Below are positions 23,378 to 32,053 of a stretch of 39,843 bases of DNA, one piece after another. This DNA comes from Pseudomonadota bacterium. GTDB lineage: Bacteria; Bdellovibrionota; Bacteriovoracia; Bacteriovoracales; Bacteriovoracaceae. The first letter of the stretch is position 1, and each line of letters begins with the position of its first letter. Location: positions 1 to 39,843 of the forward strand of contig JAIYDC010000073.1 of assembly GCA_027487685.1 (NCBI GenBank). The letters run 5' to 3'. The notes under the pieces were generated by a model that searched no databases, was not told where the DNA came from, and saw nothing but the letters and a program-made list of their open reading frames with translations. Made by a program: the position numbers and the translations under genes.

Positions 23378-24973
23378 CTATTCCCCGGCCGCCCTCTTCT
23401 GAGCACGCTTATCGAGCCCATACTTGTCGACTTTCATGATAAGTCCAGCTCGCGAGATCCCAAGTTCCTTGGCAAGTTTCGACTTATTGAAGGCACAACG
23501 CTTGAGGCCCTCGCGGATCATGAGGATCTCGAGTTCTTCCAAAGCTTCCTTGAGTGAACCATTAGTATTAACGCCTTTGAGGAAAGCTCCTGCCCCACTG
23601 GCTTGGTGAGAATGTGTTTCACCGCTCTCCAGGATACGGGCGGAGAGCATATCAGGGGTAATGTTCTTATCTTCTCCGGCCAGCACGACGAGCCGTTCAA
23701 CCTCGTTTTGAAGCTCTCGAACGTTACCAGGCCAATGGAAATCCAACATCTTCTCGAGACACTTTTTAGAAAAGGTCTTCAGAGGTACGCCGGCCTCCTC
23801 GCATCGTTTTTGAAGAAAAAAATCCATGAGTACAGGAATGTCTTCCTGCCGCTCTCTAAGGGATGGTAGTGCAACGTTAATGACATTAATTCTGTAGTAA
23901 AGATCTTCCCGGAACTCACCTTTTGCGATCATTTCCTTAAGATTTTTGTTGGTCGCAGCTATGACTCTAACGTTGACTTTTTTTGGCGTCGTCGCTCCGA
24001 CCGGCATAAAGGTTCCTTCTTGAAGGATCCGTAGTAATTTCACCTGCATCGACGGCGACGTGTCCCCGATCTCATCGAGAAAGAGTGTTCCACCATTTGC
24101 GACTTCGAAAACGCCCTTTTTGTCTTTTATAGCACCAGTAAATGAGCCCTTGACATGCCCAAAGAGCTCGGAGTCGAGGAGATTATCGTTGAAAGCAGAG
24201 CAGTTGACGGCCATAAAAAGCGCGTCTTTGCGTGGAGAATTGTAGTGAATGGCCTTCGCCACCATTTCCTTACCAGTACCGTTTTCGCCTTGAATGAGAA
24301 TCGAAGACTCGGAGTTCGAGACCTTGGAAAGGAGATGGTAAACCATCTGCATCTTCTTCGATTTACCGATAAGATTATGATAACGGTATTTGTTGCCCAG
24401 TTCAGAGTTGAGATCCATAATCCGCTCTTCCCGCTTAGAAATCTCAGCGTGGAATGTACCGACTTCATCGGCTGCGATATAAACAAGTTCCTTCATTTCT
24501 GTATAGAAGCGCCCAGAGAACTTTTTAACCTTGGCCACCGCTGACTTAGCGTCCTCTACTAAGATCCCGCAATCGACCATTTTTTGAACGACGTGCTCGA
24601 GCTCTTCCGAGGTGGTAGTGTCTTTAAAATAAGGATAAGCAACTACAATGCCACAAAATTCGTCTTCAACGACCACCTTGTGGGCATATCCATAAGTGCC
24701 TGGGAAGAATGCACTAAACTCATAAGCCTCATCGCTCGAGGAATTAAAGTATTCGAGCACTCTTTCGATGTCTGCCTCGAGCCACTCATGCCCAAAGGAA
24801 TGAGTCATCTGGAGCTTTAGGAACGGAGACTTAAAAGCATAATTTGGGTCCTGCATGAACTGAACGCGTCCATGAGTATCAACAAACAAAAGATCAAGAC
24901 CGTACCAATTACCTATAATCTTCTCCAAACTTTTAGTCGTATGAAGTTCTCTTATCGCCTTCCAATCAATCAT
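23378..24973 (-). CDS. Sigma-54-dependent transcriptional activator with unusual N-terminal sensor
   Basis: The 531-residue protein has a central AAA+ domain with Walker A GENGTGKE (229-236), Walker B GGTLFLDEIGD (294-304) and the sigma-54 contact loop written GSFTGA (276-281) instead of GAFTGA. A Fis-type helix-turn-helix is visible near the C-terminus (NKSKLAKELGISRAGLIMKV). The first 185 residues are not a receiver. They contain a GLDLLFVDTHGRVQFM segment and a CGIVVAYPYF segment resembling a PocR- or GAF-like ligand domain, followed by a helical linker. It should activate sigma-54 promoters in response to an unknown signal. The gene is flanked by the thioredoxin gene upstream, 117 bases away. 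Confidence 0.9.
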   Translation of the reverse strand: MIDWKAIRELHTTKSLEKIIGNWYGLDLLFVDTHGRVQFMQDPNYAFKSPFLKLQMTHSFGHEWLEADIERVLEYFNSSSDEAYEFSAFFPGTYGYAHKVVVEDEFCGIVVAYPYFKDTTTSEELEHVVQKMVDCGILVEDAKSAVAKVKKFSGRFYTEMKELVYIAADEVGTFHAEISKREERIMDLNSELGNKYRYHNLIGKSKKMQMVYHLLSKVSNSESSILIQGENGTGKEMVAKAIHYNSPRKDALFMAVNCSAFNDNLLDSELFGHVKGSFTGAIKDKKGVFEVANGGTLFLDEIGDTSPSMQVKLLRILQEGTFMPVGATTPKKVNVRVIAATNKNLKEMIAKGEFREDLYYRINVINVALPSLRERQEDIPVLMDFFLQKRCEEAGVPLKTFSKKCLEKMLDFHWPGNVRELQNEVERLVVLAGEDKNITPDMLSARILESGETHSHQASGAGAFLKGVNTNGSLKEALEELEILMIREGLKRCAFNKSKLAKELGISRAGLIMKVDKYGLDKRAQKRAAGE

Positions 24974-25090
24974 ATAGACGCTCCCCCATTATTCAAAAAT
25001 GCCCATCCTAGAACATTATTCGTAGGCGTCTTACATATCGACATATTGTCAGTTTTCTTGACATGAGATTTGTCTGAATGAGGGATTTAT

Positions 25091-25657
25091 TTACAGCTTC
25101 GTGGCAGATATCTGTAAGAATTCGCCAAAGCTTTGAAAAAACAAAGGTTTATTCCACTCTTGGGGACCCATGTATTTACGTAGTGTCACCTTATCCGAGG
25201 AAAATACATAGGTTTCAGGCACTCGAGTCGTTCCATAAATATCTCTATGGATACTCTTATTGTCCAAAAGCCAAAAGATGCTCGATTTAGGCAGTACCAA
25301 GGTTTTTAGAAGTTTCTGTATCTTCACCTTGTCATCATTAACAGCCACTAAAAGAAACTTAACGTCATCTCTGCCTTCAAAACGCTTTATGAGCGACAAT
25401 AACTCAGGCAGCTCTGCCTCACAAGGAGCACACCAAGTCCCCCAAAAATGGACAACAAGAAGCCCTACAGGCTGGTCGTAAAGTGCCCGTGGTTCAAATA
25501 AGGTCCCATCCAGGTTTTCGAAATTTCCTAGTGGCAAACTTGAAAGGATTGCATCTGGCGTAGTAGCTAGCTGAGACTCAAGATCCTGCTTTTGGTAGTA
25601 GGAATAAGCAAAAGCCACTAAGATGATGAAAAGTATGATTATGATTCGTTTAAGCAT
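25091..25657 (-). CDS. TlpA/ResA-like membrane-anchored thioredoxin
   Basis: The 188-residue product has an N-terminal membrane anchor (residues 4-20) and a periplasmic thioredoxin fold with WCAPC (Cys76 and Cys79) in HFWGTWCAPCEAELPELL. Such proteins reduce disulfides, for instance for cytochrome c maturation. The actual partner here is unknown. The ATG abuts the T tract of the rplQ terminator. The only ribosome-binding-like sequence (GAGGG, 10 bases ahead) lies inside that terminator's stem. It may depend on read-through from the ribosomal operon. Codon use and base composition are AT-rich like the ribosomal block. Confidence 0.88.
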   Translation of the reverse strand: MLKRIIIILFIILVAFAYSYYQKQDLESQLATTPDAILSSLPLGNFENLDGTLFEPRALYDQPVGLLVVHFWGTWCAPCEAELPELLSLIKRFEGRDDVKFLLVAVNDDKVKIQKLLKTLVLPKSSIFWLLDNKSIHRDIYGTTRVPETYVFSSDKVTLRKYMGPQEWNKPLFFQSFGEFLQISATKL

Positions 25658-25663
25658 AAAAAA

Positions 25664-25685
25664 AAGGCCCTCGTAAGAGGGCCTT
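25664..25685 (-). terminator. Terminator of the ribosomal super-operon
   Basis: A perfect 9-bp stem (AAGGCCCTC with GAGGGCCTT) with a 4-base loop is followed on the minus strand by a run of T residues (eight at 25658-25665, the last two overlapping the stem). It lies 11 bases past the rplQ stop. The T run ends exactly at the ATG of the thioredoxin gene. Confidence 0.9.
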
Positions 25686-25696
25686 AGTATTAAATC

Positions 25697-26053
25697 TTAC
25701 TCAACGAAAGCAATAAATGCTTCCTTCGCTCCATCACCTAGCCGACCCTCGGCAAGCTTTAGTATACGGGTGTAGCCACCAGGTCGTTGCTTAAATTTTG
25801 GAGCAACGGTTGAAAAAAGTGACACAACAGCTTCCTTATTATTAAGCTTCGTAAAAGCAAGCCTACGATTAGCAATAGTATCTACCTTCGCCAGAGTAAC
25901 AAGTTTCTCAACGAAAGGCTTGATGGCTTTGGCCTTAGTTTCAGTTGTACGAATTTTTCCATGTATGATCAGCTCCATCGCCAATCCCTGTACAAGTGCT
26001 TTTCGATGCTGTGGCTTAACGCCAAGTTTATATTTGTGGTTACCATGTCTCAT
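25697..26053 (-). CDS. rplQ: 50S ribosomal protein L17
   Basis: The 118-residue product is L17, recognised from its start MRHGNHKYKLGVKPQHRKAL and the TTETKAKAIKPFVEKLVTLAK segment. It ends early, without the long extension some species carry. It lies 22 bases after rpoA and is the last gene of the super-operon, with a strong terminator after it. This is the usual rpoA-rplQ order. Confidence 0.97.
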   Translation of the reverse strand: MRHGNHKYKLGVKPQHRKALVQGLAMELIIHGKIRTTETKAKAIKPFVEKLVTLAKVDTIANRRLAFTKLNNKEAVVSLFSTVAPKFKQRPGGYTRILKLAEGRLGDGAKEAFIAFVE

Positions 26054-26075
26054 ATAATTCCCCTAGTAAGAACGC

Positions 26076-27095
26076 TTAGTCAGCGTGCTGAACCTGCTTC
26101 ATAATATTATCTACTTTCATACCAAGTCCCAGACCCATAGATGAAAGAATTTCTTTTATCTCATTAAGGGACTTTCGCCCAAAATTCTTCGTTCTAAGCA
26201 TTTCGCCTTCGGTCTTGGAAACAAGCTCGTAAATATACTTTATGTTTGCATTCTGTAAACAATTAGCAGAACGAACTGAAAGCTCTAGTTCTGAAACTGG
26301 TTTTAAGAGTGCCTCATTAGCTACACCTCCCGAGGCTGCTGTGGCAGCTGGCTTGACTTCAGAAGGAGCGTCCTTGTCTTCAAAATTTAAGAAAACAGAA
26401 AGCTGATCGCGAAGAATTTTTGCAGAGATTGCTACTGCATCAACCGGATCAATTCCCGCATTGGTCCAAACCTCAAGTGTTAGCTTGTCATAGTCTGTTC
26501 TCTTTCCAACTCTGCTGTTAGTTACTGTATAGTTAACGCGATGAACAGGAGAGAAAAGTGTATCAATATAAATCCACCCCAAAGGAAGATCAAATACATC
26601 CTTGTTATCTAAAGCAGTAACGTACCCTTTTCCACGAGCTACCTTAAGCTCCATCCGAATAGAGCCACCCGAGGACACATTACAAATTGTATGGTCAGGA
26701 TTTAATACTTTCACATGAGCGTTTTCTTGTATGTCAGAAGCCCTTATAGCTCCTTCAGAACTCTTATCGAGAATCAGTGTAACTTCTTCTTTATCAAGGA
26801 TCTTGAATCGAACCTCTTTGAGATTAAGAATAATCTCAGATACTTCTTCCTTGATATTGTTTAAAGTTCCAAATTCATGATCTACACCATCAACTTTAAC
26901 TGCAACAATACCTGCCCCCTGAAGTGAGGACAAAAGAACTCTTCTGAGAGAATTGCCAAGGGTAAGTCCATAACCACGCTCTAAAGGCTTGGCAGTAAAC
27001 TTACCGTAGTTTGACTTTAAACCTTCAGTATCAACTTCAAGCGCCGCTGGACGAATCATTCCTGTCCAGTTTTTACTCATGAAAGAATTCATCAT
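26076..27095 (-). CDS. rpoA: RNA polymerase subunit alpha
   Basis: The 339-residue product assembles beta and beta-prime and contacts promoters and activators. The N-terminal domain has the [21 protein letters not shown] signature, and the C-terminal domain (about 262-325) has [17 protein letters not shown] and the [11 protein letters not shown] motif. A variable linker rich in Ala and Pro lies between. The frame begins with two adjacent ATGs at 27095 and 27092. AGGAG is 2 bases before the first and 5 before the second, so translation probably starts at 27092. rpsD is not found between rpsK and this gene. Confidence 0.97.
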   Translation of the reverse strand: MMNSFMSKNWTGMIRPAALEVDTEGLKSNYGKFTAKPLERGYGLTLGNSLRRVLLSSLQGAGIVAVKVDGVDHEFGTLNNIKEEVSEIILNLKEVRFKILDKEEVTLILDKSSEGAIRASDIQENAHVKVLNPDHTICNVSSGGSIRMELKVARGKGYVTALDNKDVFDLPLGWIYIDTLFSPVHRVNYTVTNSRVGKRTDYDKLTLEVWTNAGIDPVDAVAISAKILRDQLSVFLNFEDKDAPSEVKPAATAASGGVANEALLKPVSELELSVRSANCLQNANIKYIYELVSKTEGEMLRTKNFGRKSLNEIKEILSSMGLGLGMKVDNIMKQVQHAD

Positions 27096-27139
27096 AACTC
27101 CTAAATGCTAACGGTGAAATACAGGAAAAAAGCTAGTAC

Positions 27140-27571
27140 TTAAACTCTTCTTCTCTTGGGTGCGCGACAGCCGTTGTGCGGCATCGGGCTCATATCAGCA
27201 ACAGAAGTAATTCGAAGGCCGGCTGCCAAAAGAGCGCGGATAGCGTTTTCACGACCAGCCCCAGGACCCTTTACCTTTACATCAACAGACGATAACCCAT
27301 GCTCGGCAGCCTTCTTAGCAGCCTCTTGAGAAGCGACCTGAGCGGCAAAAGGAGTTGATTTTTTGGAACCACGAAAACCAAGTCCACCAGATGATGCCCA
27401 AACAACAGCATTTCCGTCAGCATCACTAATGGTGACAATAGTGTTATTGAAAGATGCGTGTATATGACATACACCATGGGATAAATTCTTTCGGACTTTC
27501 TTCTTCCCACCCTTGGAGCTTGCAGCACCTGAGTTCATTCCAGAAGTTTTTTGTGCATTAGTTGTTGCCAT
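27140..27571 (-). CDS. rpsK: 30S ribosomal protein S11
   Basis: The 143-residue product is S11. The core starts at [18 protein letters not shown] and ends in the typical [14 protein letters not shown]. An N-terminal extension of about 20 residues, rich in Ala, Ser and Lys, makes it longer than the E. coli protein (129). It follows rpsM by 15 bases and precedes rpoA by 44. No rpsD fits into that gap. Confidence 0.97.
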   Translation of the reverse strand: MATTNAQKTSGMNSGAASSKGGKKKVRKNLSHGVCHIHASFNNTIVTISDADGNAVVWASSGGLGFRGSKKSTPFAAQVASQEAAKKAAEHGLSSVDVKVKGPGAGRENAIRALLAAGLRITSVADMSPMPHNGCRAPKRRRV

Positions 27572-27586
27572 ATGAACCTACCTTAA

Positions 27587-27967
27587 TTATTTCATTGCCT
27601 TAACTGATTTCTTCCCTGCTATTGCGACAGCAGGGCCCTTGCGAGTTCGAGCGTTCGTATGAGTACGCTGGCCACGGACCGGCAGCCCTCTACGATGTCG
27701 GATTCCGCGGTAGCAACCAAGGTCTTTTAGTCGCTTTATATTAAGTGCTATTTCCCGTCGAAGATCTCCCTCAACAGTATATTCATCAAGTGCCGTACGG
27801 ATTGCCTGGACTTCTTCCTCGGTAATCTCATTTGAACTCTTGTTCCCATTAATTCCAACTTTAGCCAGAACCTCTGAAGCAACCTTTGGGCCAACTCCAT
27901 AGATAGCTCTAAGAGCTATGCTCATTTTTTTATTTCTTGGTAAATCTACACCTAACAAACGTGCCAT
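27587..27967 (-). CDS. rpsM: 30S ribosomal protein S13
   Basis: The 126-residue product is S13, with [26 protein letters not shown] at its start and the [22 protein letters not shown] signature that contacts tRNA and 16S rRNA. It starts 12 bases after rpmJ and opens the alpha part of the ribosomal block. Confidence 0.97.
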   Translation of the reverse strand: MARLLGVDLPRNKKMSIALRAIYGVGPKVASEVLAKVGINGNKSSNEITEEEVQAIRTALDEYTVEGDLRREIALNIKRLKDLGCYRGIRHRRGLPVRGQRTHTNARTRKGPAVAIAGKKSVKAMK

Positions 27968-27979
27968 ATATTTCCCCTA

Positions 27980-28096
27980 CTATCCTTGTTTCTGCTTATG
28001 CTTCGGATTAACTTTACAAATAACCCGTAAAACGCCCTGGCGCTTTACAACTTTGCAGTCTTTACAGATTGGTTTTACTGATGAACGTACTTTCAT
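27980..28096 (-). CDS. rpmJ: 50S ribosomal protein L36
   Basis: A 38-residue reading frame starts [20 protein letters not shown] and ends NPKHKQKQG, the canonical L36. The zinc ligands Cys11, Cys14, Cys27 and His33 are all present, so this is the zinc-binding form. It lies five bases after infA and 12 before rpsM, its standard place. Confidence 0.96.
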   Translation of the reverse strand: MKVRSSVKPICKDCKVVKRQGVLRVICKVNPKHKQKQG

Positions 28097-28101
28097 AATT
28101 A

Positions 28102-28326
28102 TTAACCCTTACTTCTAAAGATGATTCGACCTTTATCAAGGTCATATTTACTAATCTCAATCACTACCTTGTCACCAGGAAGGATCTTGATAAAATTCAT
28201 TCTCATCTTCCCACTGATATGTGCTAGTACCACATGACCATTTGGAAGCTTAACTCTAAACCGTGTATTAGGTAGAAGTTCAAGAACTTCCCCTTCCACT
28301 TCAATTGTGTCAATTGACTCAGCCAT
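28102..28326 (-). CDS. infA: Translation initiation factor IF-1
   Basis: The 74-residue product is a single S1-like OB fold that binds the 30S A site during initiation. [22 protein letters not shown] and [18 protein letters not shown] are the family's core. AGGAAGG precedes the ATG. A 71-base gap from adk carries a small hairpin and a promoter-like pair, so it may also be transcribed on its own. Confidence 0.96.
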   Translation of the reverse strand: MAESIDTIEVEGEVLELLPNTRFRVKLPNGHVVLAHISGKMRMNFIKILPGDKVVIEISKYDLDKGRIIFRSKG

Positions 28327-28349
28327 GCCCTTCCTAAAAAGTAAGTGAC

Positions 28350-28378
28350 CTTATATAAAAATAAAAACTATAAGACAA
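28350..28378 (-). promoter_or_regulatory. Possible internal promoter ahead of infA
   Basis: On the minus strand TTGTCT (28373-28378) and TATAAG (28350-28355) are 17 bases apart, 24 bases before the infA start. The region is AT-rich, which raises the chance of a false match. Confidence 0.35.
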
Positions 28379-28394
28379 TAAATTTAATTCCAAA

Positions 28395-28412
28395 ACGTCA
28401 CACTTTTGACGT
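28395..28412 (-). terminator. Small stem-loop over the adk stop codon
   Basis: ACGTCA and TGACGT form a perfect 6-bp stem with a 6-base loop, overlapping the adk stop, and only three or four T residues follow. It may be a weak terminator or a processing site that separates adk from infA. Confidence 0.3.
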
Positions 28413-29033
28413 AATTATTTTATAAATCTCATCTACTTTCGCTTCAGCATCAACCTTTATTAAACGACCCAGCCCCTCATAGTAGCTTAAAACAGGACTT
28501 ACAGTTTCCGAGAATACCTTGAGGCGATTAGTTATGACCTCTTCCTTGTCATCAGGTCTCTGAGTAAGATCAGTTCCACCACATATATCGCATATGCCCA
28601 TTATCTTAGGCTTCTTAGAAATGAGATTATATATAGCACCGCAATTCTTACAAGTCCTGCGATTCGTTAGTCTTTCAACCAACATATCAGAATTAATTTC
28701 GAAGTATACAGCAACAGACGAAGAACCTGTAAGCACGTCTCTGTCAAGTGTTTGTGCCTGAGTCAGATTTCTTGGATAGCCATCAAAAATATACTGGTGC
28801 TGCAAAAGATCTATGTTGGCCTGTAGGAGCTTTATTACATGCTCATCAGAAACCAACTGCCCAGAATCCATGACCTTCTTTACCTCTAAACCCAAGACAG
28901 AAAATTTTGCAATTTCATTACGAAGCAGATCACCTGTAGAGACATGCCTGAAGCCTCTGTCAGCAACAAACCTGGATGCTTGAGTACCCTTGCCGGATCC
29001 GGGAGCTCCAATAAAAATAAGGTGAGATTTCAT
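28398..29033 (-). CDS. adk: Adenylate kinase
   Basis: The 211-residue enzyme interconverts ATP, AMP and ADP. The P-loop GAPGSGKGT is at residues 9-17 and the lid carries four cysteines (CKNC and CDIC), so the lid binds zinc as in Gram-positive and some other enzymes. I set the start at the ATG at 29033, which overlaps the secY stop by one base (TGATG). A TTG codon just upstream is a less likely start. The tight overlap suggests translational coupling to secY, and adk sits at its usual place downstream of secY. Confidence 0.95.
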   Translation of the reverse strand: MKSHLIFIGAPGSGKGTQASRFVADRGFRHVSTGDLLRNEIAKFSVLGLEVKKVMDSGQLVSDEHVIKLLQANIDLLQHQYIFDGYPRNLTQAQTLDRDVLTGSSSVAVYFEINSDMLVERLTNRRTCKNCGAIYNLISKKPKIMGICDICGGTDLTQRPDDKEEVITNRLKVFSETVSPVLSYYEGLGRLIKVDAEAKVDEIYKIITSKV

Positions 29034-30352
29034 CAAAACCTTTTTACCCCAGAATACTTCCCCTTAACTTTATAGGCTGTATCAAGGCGTTGAGAAATCA
29101 AAAAACCCTCCGCTTGAGCCATAGTGTCAATTGCAACTCCTACCAAAATTAAGAGTGAGGTTCCGCCGAAATAAAATGGAACTTTTGCGTAATTAAACAA
29201 TATTGCTGGCATCAGACAAATAGCGGCTACATATACTGCGCCCACCAATGTGAGTCTACTAATCACCTGATTAAGAAAAATTGCAGTTTGCTCGCCAGGT
29301 CTGATGCCTGGAATAAAGCCCCCATTCTTTTTGAGTGATTCAGATACGTCATCAGTTTTGAACTGAATTGTTGAATAGAAGTAAGCAAAAAAAACAATCA
29401 GAGCAATGAAAACACAATTATAGAGCATCTTGCCTGGGTAAAATAGCTGCTCAATATTCGAAAAATACAACTTGGCAGGGCTATTTTGAGGCACAAATTG
29501 CGAAATCGTTGTTGGAAATCCAAGCAGCGCGCTGGCAAAAATCGGAGGCATTACTCCAGATATATTAACTTTAATTGGCAGGTGAGACGACTGACCGCCA
29601 AAAACCCTGTTGTTTACAACTCTTTTAGCGTACTGGACAGGTACTTTTCTAAAAGCTCTTTCTACGAAAATGATGAACCAGAAAGATACTAGCATAATTG
29701 CAACTACGATCAGGAGATTGGGGATACTCATTTCACCATTTTGCAAGAGATTAAATGTATCTCTCATTCCACCAGGTATTCCTGCAGCAATGCCTGCAAA
29801 AATAACAAGGGATATACCATTGCCTATGCCTCTCTCAGTAATTTGCTCACCTAGCCACATAACGAACATGGTTCCAGCTGTTAAACTAATAACCGTTAAG
29901 AGACGAAAACTGATTCCCGGATCTATAACAACTGGTAGACCATTGGGTGACTTTATGTTTTCAAGTCCAACCGCTAAACCGTACCCCTGGAAAAAACATA
30001 ATAAAACCGTAGCGTAGCGTGTATATTGAGATATCTTTTTATGGCCGTCAGGCTCCTTCTGTAATTCCCCTAAGGCTGGTATCGAGTATGACAGAAGAGA
30101 AAAAATAATTGACGAGGTAATATAGGGCATTATACCTAACGCAAGCACTGAAAAACGCTCAAGAGCTCCTCCAGAGAATGTGTTAAAAACACTGAAAAGT
30201 GAACCCTTCATACCATCGAAAAATGAAGAGAGAGCAGCTCCATCAACACCCGGTGTAGGAACTTGAGTTGCTACCCTATAGATTCCCAACATGAGGATAG
30301 TGAAGAAGACACGCTTTTTTAGCTCTTCGAGCTTAGAGACATTAGATGACAT
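29033..30352 (-). CDS. secY: Preprotein translocase subunit SecY
   Basis: The 439-residue protein is the channel subunit of the Sec translocon in the inner membrane. Ten hydrophobic segments can be followed, and the signatures VPTPGVDGAAL and ALGIMPYITSSII early, and PLKVNISGVMPPIFASALL-like (LPIKVNISGVMPPIFA) later, are clear. The cytoplasmic C5 loop with GFIPGIRPGEQT is intact. It follows rplO by 17 bases, and its stop overlaps the adk start. Confidence 0.97.
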   Translation of the reverse strand: MSSNVSKLEELKKRVFFTILMLGIYRVATQVPTPGVDGAALSSFFDGMKGSLFSVFNTFSGGALERFSVLALGIMPYITSSIIFSLLSYSIPALGELQKEPDGHKKISQYTRYATVLLCFFQGYGLAVGLENIKSPNGLPVVIDPGISFRLLTVISLTAGTMFVMWLGEQITERGIGNGISLVIFAGIAAGIPGGMRDTFNLLQNGEMSIPNLLIVVAIMLVSFWFIIFVERAFRKVPVQYAKRVVNNRVFGGQSSHLPIKVNISGVMPPIFASALLGFPTTISQFVPQNSPAKLYFSNIEQLFYPGKMLYNCVFIALIVFFAYFYSTIQFKTDDVSESLKKNGGFIPGIRPGEQTAIFLNQVISRLTLVGAVYVAAICLMPAILFNYAKVPFYFGGTSLLILVGVAIDTMAQAEGFLISQRLDTAYKVKGKYSGVKRF

Positions 30353-30369
30353 CCTTGTATCCTTATAAA

Positions 30370-30825
30370 TTAAGCATTCTCTACTTTTCCGCCAGCTTTC
30401 TTAATCAATTCAAGAGCTTTGGCAGAAAATTTAGCTATGCCATGAAAGGTAAGAGCTTTATTGAAGTCCCCCTTGGCGAGGATCTTTATTGGCAAAGATT
30501 TATTGATGCCACTTAAGAAACCCTTCTCGATCAAAGTTTCCCGTGTAACTGGCTCTGCAGAGAACTTAGCTGATAGCTTTTCGAGATTTAAAATAGCATA
30601 GTCAGTTCTGAAAGCGGCATTACTAAATCCAACCTTAGGTAAGCGTCGATAAAGAGGCATTTGACCGCCCTCGAAGCCTATTCTAATTCCGCCACCACTG
30701 CGAGCTTTTTGGCCCTTGTGACCTTTGCCTGCTTGTGTTCCTTGTCCTGACCCTTGTCCACGACCAATGCGCTTAATATTTTTATGAGCACCCTTAGGGC
30801 TTCTCAATGTTTTCAAAGTTAACAT
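30370..30825 (-). CDS. rplO: 50S ribosomal protein L15
   Basis: The 151-residue product is L15, identified by the glycine-rich RIGRGQGSGQGTQAGKGHKG segment and GFEGGQMPLYRRLPKVGF. These bind 23S rRNA early in 50S assembly. It is 12 bases after rpmD and 17 before secY, the usual spc order. Confidence 0.97.
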   Translation of the reverse strand: MLTLKTLRSPKGAHKNIKRIGRGQGSGQGTQAGKGHKGQKARSGGGIRIGFEGGQMPLYRRLPKVGFSNAAFRTDYAILNLEKLSAKFSAEPVTRETLIEKGFLSGINKSLPIKILAKGDFNKALTFHGIAKFSAKALELIKKAGGKVENA

Positions 30826-30837
30826 ATTTGACCTCTA

Positions 30838-31017
30838 TTATTTAACAATCTCTAGCCATTGAATCATAGACTTAATCATTCCACGAACCGCAGGAGTATT
30901 CTCAAGCGTTCTGGAGTTATTAATTTTCCTTAATCCAAGACCTTTAATAGTTGCTTTTTGCTTTTCAGTACACGCTATAGTACTTCTAATCAGTTTAACC
31001 GTAATTTGCTTATTCAT
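30838..31017 (-). CDS. rpmD: 50S ribosomal protein L30
   Basis: A 59-residue reading frame begins MNKQITVKLIRSTIACTEKQ and has GLGLRKINNSRTLENTPAVRGMI, the L30 core. Length matches the E. coli protein (59). It lies between rpsE (nine bases) and rplO (12 bases), its expected place. Confidence 0.95.
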   Translation of the reverse strand: MNKQITVKLIRSTIACTEKQKATIKGLGLRKINNSRTLENTPAVRGMIKSMIQWLEIVK

Positions 31018-31026
31018 ATAATCACC

Positions 31027-31656
31027 TTAAGCTTTTGTAGCTTTAGCTTTTGCCCTAACACGAAGACCCTTAGTACTTACCCCTCTCGCCAGTGCAACCT
31101 CATCAAGGGAGCGCAGATTCTTGAGAGCTTTAAACGTAGCTTTAACTATATTGTGGGGATTAGAACCACGTACTGATTTAGTAAGAACATTCTTCACTCC
31201 AGCTAGCTCGAGGATTGAACGACAAGCACCAGCTGCCTTAATCCCTGTACCTTCCCCGGCTGGCTTAAGAAGAACTTCGCCGGCTCCAAACAAACCGAGT
31301 ACCTCATGGGGAATAGTACCATTTTCAATTGAAACTTTAATCATACGCTTAGAAGCTTTCATGCCTGCCTTGCGTATAGCGTCAGGAACCTCTTTTGCTT
31401 TGCCTAAACCGTAGCCAACTTTTCCGTTCTTGTCGCCTACAACTATAAGCGCAGCAAAGGAGAACCTACGTCCACCCTTAACAACCTTAGCTACTCTGTT
31501 TACAGCAACTACTCGCTCCTCTAAGTCGGGGTTTAAACCATCCTGAACTGGCTTCTTCTCCTGACGAGGCCCTCGCTGAGGGCGCTTCCCGCCCTTCCTC
31601 TCAGTCTTTGGCTCGTTATCTGTTTCCGTGATCTCAGTAGTATTATCTTCACTCAT
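31027..31656 (-). CDS. rpsE: 30S ribosomal protein S5
   Basis: The 209-residue product is S5, with the double-stranded RNA-binding segment [28 protein letters not shown] and the C-terminal domain containing [10 protein letters not shown]. The first 45 residues are an acidic-then-basic extension (many Glu, Lys, Arg) absent from E. coli S5 (167 residues). Its function is not known to me. Confidence 0.97.
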   Translation of the reverse strand: MSEDNTTEITETDNEPKTERKGGKRPQRGPRQEKKPVQDGLNPDLEERVVAVNRVAKVVKGGRRFSFAALIVVGDKNGKVGYGLGKAKEVPDAIRKAGMKASKRMIKVSIENGTIPHEVLGLFGAGEVLLKPAGEGTGIKAAGACRSILELAGVKNVLTKSVRGSNPHNIVKATFKALKNLRSLDEVALARGVSTKGLRVRAKAKATKA

Positions 31657-31668
31657 AAGGTCCCCTAA

Positions 31669-32043
31669 TTAAATTTGAATACCGTTTTCACGTATGGAAT
31701 CGGCGAGTGCTTTAATAACACCCGTGTACTGTTTTCCACTTCTATCAAAAACGGCTCTAGCGAGATTATTCTTCTTTAGTGATGCAGCTACTACAGCACC
31801 TACTTTTTTTGCACCCTCTGCATTTGCATGTTCGGCAGCCTTGGACTTTCCGAACGTCTGAACAGAAAACAAAGTTGTTGATTTCACGTCATCGATCGCC
31901 TGAACTCTTAGGTGCTTGTTCGATTTCGTCACACACAATCGGGGAGCCTCAGCAGAACCGACAACTTTCTTTCTAATAGATAATCGCCTCCGGTATTCCT
32001 TGGCTTTTGACTCATTCTTGATCTTTGATGTATTTTTTCTCAT
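31669..32043 (-). CDS. rplR: 50S ribosomal protein L18
   Basis: The 124-residue product is L18, a 5S rRNA-binding protein. PRLCVTKSNKHLRVQAIDD and FDRSGKQYTGVIKALADSIRENG match the family. It lies 10 bases after rplF and 12 before rpsE. Confidence 0.96.
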   Translation of the reverse strand: MRKNTSKIKNESKAKEYRRRLSIRKKVVGSAEAPRLCVTKSNKHLRVQAIDDVKSTTLFSVQTFGKSKAAEHANAEGAKKVGAVVAASLKKNNLARAVFDRSGKQYTGVIKALADSIRENGIQI

Positions 32044-32053
32044 ATCTCACCTA

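Noticed and set aside
24974-25090. Promoter and operator for the sigma-54 activator in its upstream gap
   Set aside because: Several AT-rich near-matches and a TGTCA...TGACA repeat exist, but none has acceptable spacing of both boxes.
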